A stretch of DNA of 64,000 nucleotides. It comes from Syngnathus acus. Taxonomy: Eukaryota > Chordata > Actinopteri > Syngnathiformes > Syngnathidae. The notes beneath the pieces are model-generated. The model saw only the letters and a program-made list of their open reading frames with translations, was not told the DNA's origin and made no database searches. The stretch spans positions 1,116,001 through 1,180,000 of the forward strand of contig NC_051100.1 of NCBI RefSeq assembly GCF_901709675.1, given 5' to 3'. This document shows positions 58,477 to 64,000 of this stretch, piece by piece. Each line of letters starts with the position of its first letter. The stretch's first letter is position 1. The position numbers and the translations under genes were made by a program.

Positions 58477-60656
58477 TCAGTGCTGTTTGCGCCGCTGCGG
58501 GTTGTATTTGATGAGCAGGCCGAGAGAGGCGAAGCCGAACACGAAGGTCTGGAGGAACCACAAGAACCTTGTGGGCGTGGTGATGCCTTTGTTGCTGAAA
58601 CGTGAGATCGCATTTAGAATTTCATGACACTTACAGCGGCAGCATTATCTCCTCTTACCGGCAGACTTTCAAGGAGACCAGGGCCTCAACAACATGAATC
58701 GCCACGGTCGCCCACCACCTTAAAAATCATGTTGGATCAATAAGGCAAAAAATGATTATCAGAAGTGTGACGTGAAAAGCTGCCCATCACATGAGGCCAA
58801 TTTGCCCCCTGCAAAAGCTGCCGTCTTGGCCGTCAGCCAACATGAAAGCAGAATCCTGGGCAAATCTATTGTGTGTATTGCCACATTAAGCCATCACGTG
58901 ACAACGTATTGTGCCAGTGGGCGTGGTCATAATGACCCTTGAGGCATCAATGATCAAACACAATATGCCAGATTATCTTTTAAAACAGAAGCTTAATAGC
59001 AGCTAATGGCATTATCAGATGAGAAAGAGCTGCAAAATGACATCAAGCCGACTCTAACCCTTTGTACAAGACGCCCGCATGGTTGTCGACAAGATATCTG
59101 CAGAAGGTACCAAACGGGCCCAGGAGATGGTATGGTATTATTTCAGGCGCAAACACAATGCACTGCAACAGAAAGAAGTGCAGGTTGAGGTTCACATGGT
59201 AGTCATTTCAAAAAGCTCAACAAATTATGAACTATGTGACTCCCGAACTGTCAAATAAGAACTGTTATTTATCAACAAAGTGGAAAAGCCACAGAACATG
59301 TGATGCTCTTCGCTCTCCTAGGATTTCTGTTCTGACCCGTCAAAGCAACACTCGTCCGGTTTGTTCTATTTTACCACGCGATAAACAGCTTCGGTGTGGG
59401 TGTTGAGCATGACTGCATTGACTGAATGGAGAACAAAGTTCAAACCCTGTTTCAGACAGGCCACTGAAAATTGCATTTCATGCACCTCATCAGCTGGTGA
59501 AAAATCGAAATGATTAGTCATGGATATATGGTAAAAATGCACTCTTATTTTATAAACATCTTATTTATTATATGAAATAAATGATCTCCAGCATAGTTAG
59601 ATCACCAAATGATTCCCGGGCGCGGCACCGCTGCTGCTCACTGCTCCCTTCGGGGATGGCTTAAATGCAGAGACAAATTTCACCACACCCAGATGTGTGT
59701 GTGACGATCATTGGGTCTTTACCGGTTTTATTTTCAATCCCTTTATTATAAAACAGGGTCTGCAATATCCCTCACAAAATAAGCAAAAATGTGGATCAGT
59801 GCTTTTCAAAGTAAAAGTAGATCTTTGCAAATGTATTATACTTGGACATTTAGCCTGCCAATCTTTTAATGCATTTGCACTTGTACTCAAGTCAAGTCAA
59901 GGGTGTGAGTACTTTTGCTACCTCTGGCATAATCAAGTTAAACATGTATCATTTTGGATTGGGTAAGTTGTTAAAGAGTGTGTTGATAACTACTTCTACT
60001 TTTCCGAAGAGTTGATTGATCCAGTGCAACCACATTTTTTTCAACACGACAACGTGCAACGTGGCAACAAGAAGGGGGCCAAATGTGCACTGTGCACTAA
60101 AGAACAGCAGAGCATTCCAAATAAACACTCGTGTCATGAATTTTAAACGAGGACGCACAATAGCCGACCGACCGGTCAATACTTGAAATAAGTCATGTTT
60201 TGAACGAGATTTGGCCAGACTTAAATGAAAGGCTCCCGTCTGACGTCCAAGTTTGGACTTTAGGCAAAATTTAACATCTGGTTTCTTTTGGACGCACGGT
60301 GAATTTGATAAGATAAAACATGTTAACAAATAAACAATGACAAAGGCCTCGGAAGCATTTTGCACCAAAAACTGTCATAAATGAAAAAGAAAAAAAAAAT
60401 GAAAATAGACCTTCCAAAAAAAAAATATATATATATGTGATCGCTTGGCATGACGTTGTATGGTATCCTAGGGACCTTTAACGCAACACAAGCCAGTCGA
60501 CCTGGAGTTGGCAAAAACGGCAAATAACGTTTTAATACTGATTTTACATGCTCAAGTAGTTTTACTTACACTAAAATACGCCAACCCGAAGGTGACGGAG
60601 ACGATCCAAAAAAGACTGGTTCTTTTAAAATAGTCACTTCCATCACTTTTAGCCAT
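58477..60656 (-). CDS. tmem254: Transmembrane protein 254
   Basis: Four minus-strand exons: 60656-60570, 59162-59059, 58718-58659 and 58594-58477. They join in phase to 122 aa (human 123). The start is MAKSDGSDYFKRTSLFWIVS, compare MATAAGATYFQRGSLFWFTV in human. Next come IVFAPEIIPYHLLGPFGTF and RYLVDNHAGVLYKG, then WWATVAIHVVEALVSLKVCR, KGITTPTRFLWFLQTFVFGF, and a lysine/arginine-rich tail NPQRRKQH. Hydrophobic stretches predict about four membrane segments, around residues 13-29, 30-45, 64-82 and 92-112. The family is of unknown function. The exon borders fall at GG|G and CG|C split codons, all with GT-AG sites. It is adjacent to plac9 in human, which fits the neighbourhood here. Confidence 0.93.
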
Positions 60657-63277
60657 TGCTACCGCTGCTGCTGTTGTTGTTTTGTGGTGCAACTGTCAAA
60701 TACGTCCGTATAACACCCTCGGCTTTTATGCATTGCATTTAAATATGGACACGCAATTTACTGTACGTACACATACTACGGAGGAACACACTATACGATT
60801 AGAACTGCAACAGTGATTCATTCAAATGTTCATTTAAAGTTATTTTGTTTTCTGATTGCATCATATTAGGCATCCAATATAATAGCGCCACCTCGTGGTT
60901 GCGAAAATATCCCCTGCAGTGATTCAGGTTGACGTCAAAATACATCATTACAAATTTTACAAACCATTACAATAAATAGTTTACAAACATTCAATTCAAA
61001 TAGCTAATTTTTTAAAATGATTTATCTCATTTCTTGTTAGATTGGTGCAAGTATGATAAATCAAATTGAATGGAAAATAGGAGTTTGCAAATAGTGTGGG
61101 ACCGTTGAAATGTGTTGTATAACAGCCAATAAATGTTTGAATGATTTAGCATTTGTTAAATGCTCGGGGTGTAACCAGTGTCACATTACTATATTGAATC
61201 ACTTGATCACTGTGTGTGTAAACTTAGCAAATACTTGAGGATAAGGCTCTTTCCTATGCTCATTTAAAGACAATCAGAAAATCATGGCAATAGTATTTTT
61301 TCATCATCAATAATATATTTGTTTATTTTGGGGAGAAAAATAACAACCAAATATTCCCACTAAATATTTTATATCTATTAATAACATAGTCAACAGCTCA
61401 TTTTAATCAGAGATGGCTTAATGTGTCACTACAGGTTCATATTGGCATTAAAAACATATATTTATAATAATAAAAAAAAAAGGACTCAGGCCTTTATTTC
61501 AGGAAGGTGAAGGGAATACAGCATATCTAGCAGTGAGTTTTCAAGTATTTTGTGGGGCCACTAAACTGGGCAAAATGTGTCTTCTGATCTCTGATAGGAT
61601 TTGGATGGACTCTGCAGCGAGTTGGTGGGACTTTGAGGAGCCATCTCCACTTGGAGCCATTGATTCTGGTAGTTACTCAGATAAAGATTAAAGATTGCCT
61701 TGGTTTGTTTAGGCACTGTGGGTCACCTTCACACTGCACTGTTTTCTAATACTTGTGCAAATACAACTTTGACCTTTCGCATTGTGTGCTTTTTCTGCAT
61801 GTTTGAATGCATGTCTTTTATGTTCTAATGCTCTCTTCATGCTTCCCACTCAACAATATGTCGACAACATGCACCAAGTTTGAAGAATGACAATAATCAT
61901 TTTCTGGTAGCTCAGCACATTCAGGTAGGTTTGTGAAATGGGGGCTAAAGGTCAAAGCATTTGCACACAACCTGGCCAAGGCCTGGACACGTTTAGCCTC
62001 TTGACAAGCTTGCCACTCAATTGGATGCGCTTCTTGAGTTTAAAAAGGCTGCACGGACGAAGGGCCAGCGAAGCAACCAGTTAATCATTGAATAATGAGC
62101 CACCTTTGTCTTTCCTCTTGTGATAGCAGCAAGCTCTTTTGCATATGAAAGGAAAACAGTAGTAACCACTGATAGGCTTTAGATCACATTGTTCCTTTTG
62201 CCATATTTATAAAAAAAGAATTATTGGTGATTGACATGCAGCAATAACAATTGTCACATGACTGTCAGGAGCTATATCGGGAATTAGGGGACTGCTTTGA
62301 TGTACACGTGCAAATGGATGCAAATGTGCTATGATGTAACCCCATGTGAAGTGATATGCTGAGTATAGTAGATGACCTGAAGCCTGTTCCCAAATGACAG
62401 GATAAACTAAGATAATGAGTGTTCAAATGTTTACCACTGCTACTCTTACCACTGAAAATAATCCTAATCATGCTAATATCAAAAACACTAGCTTTGATGA
62501 CTACTAATACAATTTCACAGATTGTTTTTAAACATTAATTCTGATTTTTTATTTTATTTTATGCAGCCATCCTCAGCAGTAAAAAAAAAGAAAAAAAAAT
62601 TGTCCATAATTATTCTGATAATGTCATTGTTTTCTTGTTCACCTGTGTTCTAGGTTTGATCCTATGATATTCACAAGCTGAGCTGTAAATTGGTTGAGCC
62701 CTCAACACGCAAGGTGTCATTTTCTGTCAAGAGTAATTGGCAAAATGTTCATGAAAAATAATGAAGTTAGCAAATTAATTATGAGGATAATATCCACTTT
62801 TTACTGCTGTCACTTTTGTATCATTTGCACAATTTGAAGTGACAACCTGCAATTTACCTTGCCTTTACTTTAACCTGTACCTAAATTCTTTGCTAAATAT
62901 TACGAACGTAAGCAGACAAACTGACATAAAACAAATGAAATACTCATCATTCATAAGAATGAATTCTCAAAATTAGATCACATTTTCATCAAAACACAAA
63001 AGTGCGTTGCACGTATATTTTCCGATCTGTTCAGAGCATCCAAAAAAAAAGAAAGGCAACAGCTGCAAGGAGTACTACACTTGTTTAGTGGTATCGACGA
63101 GGCTATCTTTCAAACTTCTTTTATGTCACATTTGCTAATGGCCTTGAAAACACTTGGATAAAGATGGAGCGATAACGATGGGGGTGGGGGTGGCGGTCAC
63201 ACTTCTTCTGCTGACCACAAAGAATAAACCCCACCCCAACACTGTGTCGCTGCTTTACCAAGTCCTCAGCTGATCAA
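60657..63277. other. Divergent intergenic region between tmem254 and homeobox gene
   Basis: AT-rich, without a supported gene. The tmem254 promoter must lie at its left end, where short CTG and GTT runs occur just before the ATG. A single exon-like segment at 61598-61668 is discussed in the findings. The rest shows nothing I can name. Confidence 0.55.
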
Positions 63278-63285
63278 TATATAAG
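63278..63285 (+). promoter_or_regulatory. TATA box of the homeobox gene
   Basis: TATATAAG lies 107 bp upstream of the ATG at 63385, so transcription would start near 63305-63310 and give a 5'-UTR of about 75-80 nt. A strong TATA box contrasts with the CpG-type starts of pwwp2b and stk32c and fits a tightly staged developmental gene. Confidence 0.65.
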
Positions 63286-63384
63286 GTATCCTGACATAAG
63301 CTGTGGACACACAGCCAAGGAACACACAAGCACACTGACCTCTGTCACATCAGACGGCCGTTAGAAATCCATTCAAGCCCTGCC

Positions 63385-63937
63385 ATGTGGAAGGACTCAA
63401 AGAACGGTAAGCGCAAAGACAGTACATTGGGTTCGTTTTGGCCCATTTGTTTGGAAATGATTCAGAAAGCAGAGATGAGTTTACAGGCCTAAAATGAAAG
63501 CGTTTTGAATTACAACAGCTGATCAATAAGGATGAGGGCCAGGTAGACAATATGTTGAATTGTTTGCTGCCGTCATTCACTTCTTTCTGCTGACATTTCA
63601 CTGAATCCACCTTTTACAATTTACCATTTTTTTATGATTGCCACAGTTTTTCACAACGATGTGTAAATATCAGACACGTGAAGGTATGTCTTGAATCTTG
63701 TCCGTTTTTTTGGATTTCACCTCAGATGACGCCAGAGCCACGGCCTCCAGCGGCGCCTCCAGCGGCGCCTCCACCGGCGGCTCCTCGTCTCGCAGCGCCA
63801 GTCGCAGGAAGAGGACCAGCTTCTCCAAAGAGCACGTGGAGCTCCTGCGAGTCACTTTTCAGACCGACCCATATCCCGGCATCAGCCTCAGAGAGAGCTT
63901 GTCTCAGACCACGGGCCTTCCCGAGTCCCGCATCCAG
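63385..63937 (+). CDS. Paired-like homeobox protein, Mix/mxtx/sebox-type (5' part, gene continues beyond window)
   Basis: Two exons, 63385-63406 (MWKDSKN plus one base) and 63726-63937, join in phase to 78 codons. After a Ser/Gly/Ala-rich stretch (repeated GCC-AGC-GGC codons), the homeodomain begins at [19 protein letters not shown], continues [19 protein letters not shown] and LPESRIQ, and is interrupted by an intron exactly where paired-class homeodomains usually are, before the VWFQNRR recognition part. That half lies past 64000 and cannot be read, including residue 50, which decides DNA preference. The PYPGISLRE and TGLPESRIQ signatures point to the Mix-type group (fish mxtx, sebox) and less likely to a DUX-like gene. 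Fish Mix-type factors act in yolk syncytial layer and endoderm formation. The exact orthologue is unsettled. Confidence 0.8.
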
Positions 63938-64000
63938 GTAAAGCTTTCATTCTGCAACAAAGATTTTGATTAAGAATTGACTGATCAATTCTGTTTTTCA

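Overview
The window is vertebrate nuclear DNA, almost certainly from a teleost fish. Genes are split into short exons with GT-AG introns. The encoded proteins match vertebrate families, and the repeats are of kinds typical of teleost genomes: CA/GT, CAG and pentanucleotide microsatellites, a short inverted-repeat element whose ends resemble a repeat common in fish, and fragments of a common teleost interspersed repeat. I cannot name the species from the sequence.

Layout. (1) 1-13140 has no gene that I can support. It is AT-rich intergenic DNA or 3'-UTR with repeats. (2) 13141-17032, minus strand: pwwp2b, two coding exons, 625 aa, a nuclear PWWP-domain chromatin reader. (3) 21154-43096, plus strand: stk32c (YANK3 kinase), 12 coding exons reconstructed with consistent splice phase to 437 aa. 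It is divergent from pwwp2b across about 4 kb. (4) 46506-48580, minus strand: a three-exon 99-aa secreted protein that I identify as plac9, tail-to-tail with stk32c. (5) 50246-57240, plus strand: an 11-exon gene for a fold-type II PLP protein of the threonine dehydratase type with an ACT-like C-terminus, 535 aa. It keeps the Schiff-base lysine but has altered PLP and substrate loops. (6) 58477-60656, minus strand: tmem254, four exons, 122 aa, four predicted membrane segments, tail-to-tail with the dehydratase. (7) 63385 to the window edge: the first two exons of a paired-like, Mix-type homeobox gene behind a clear TATA box. It is cut off inside the homeodomain.

The genes do not form one pathway; this is a conserved-synteny block. 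From memory of the human map, PWWP2B and STK32C lie together at 10q26, and PLAC9 and TMEM254 lie together at 10q22. Here the two pairs are neighbours, with the dehydratase gene inserted between plac9 and tmem254. All exon borders below were read by eye from frame, splice consensus and remembered family sequence; no alignment or RNA evidence was available. I found no CRISPR array, prokaryotic system, viral gene, rRNA or convincing tRNA. The most unusual items are the divergent active site of the dehydratase-like protein, the merged synteny, and a homopurine pentanucleotide tract just upstream of pwwp2b.
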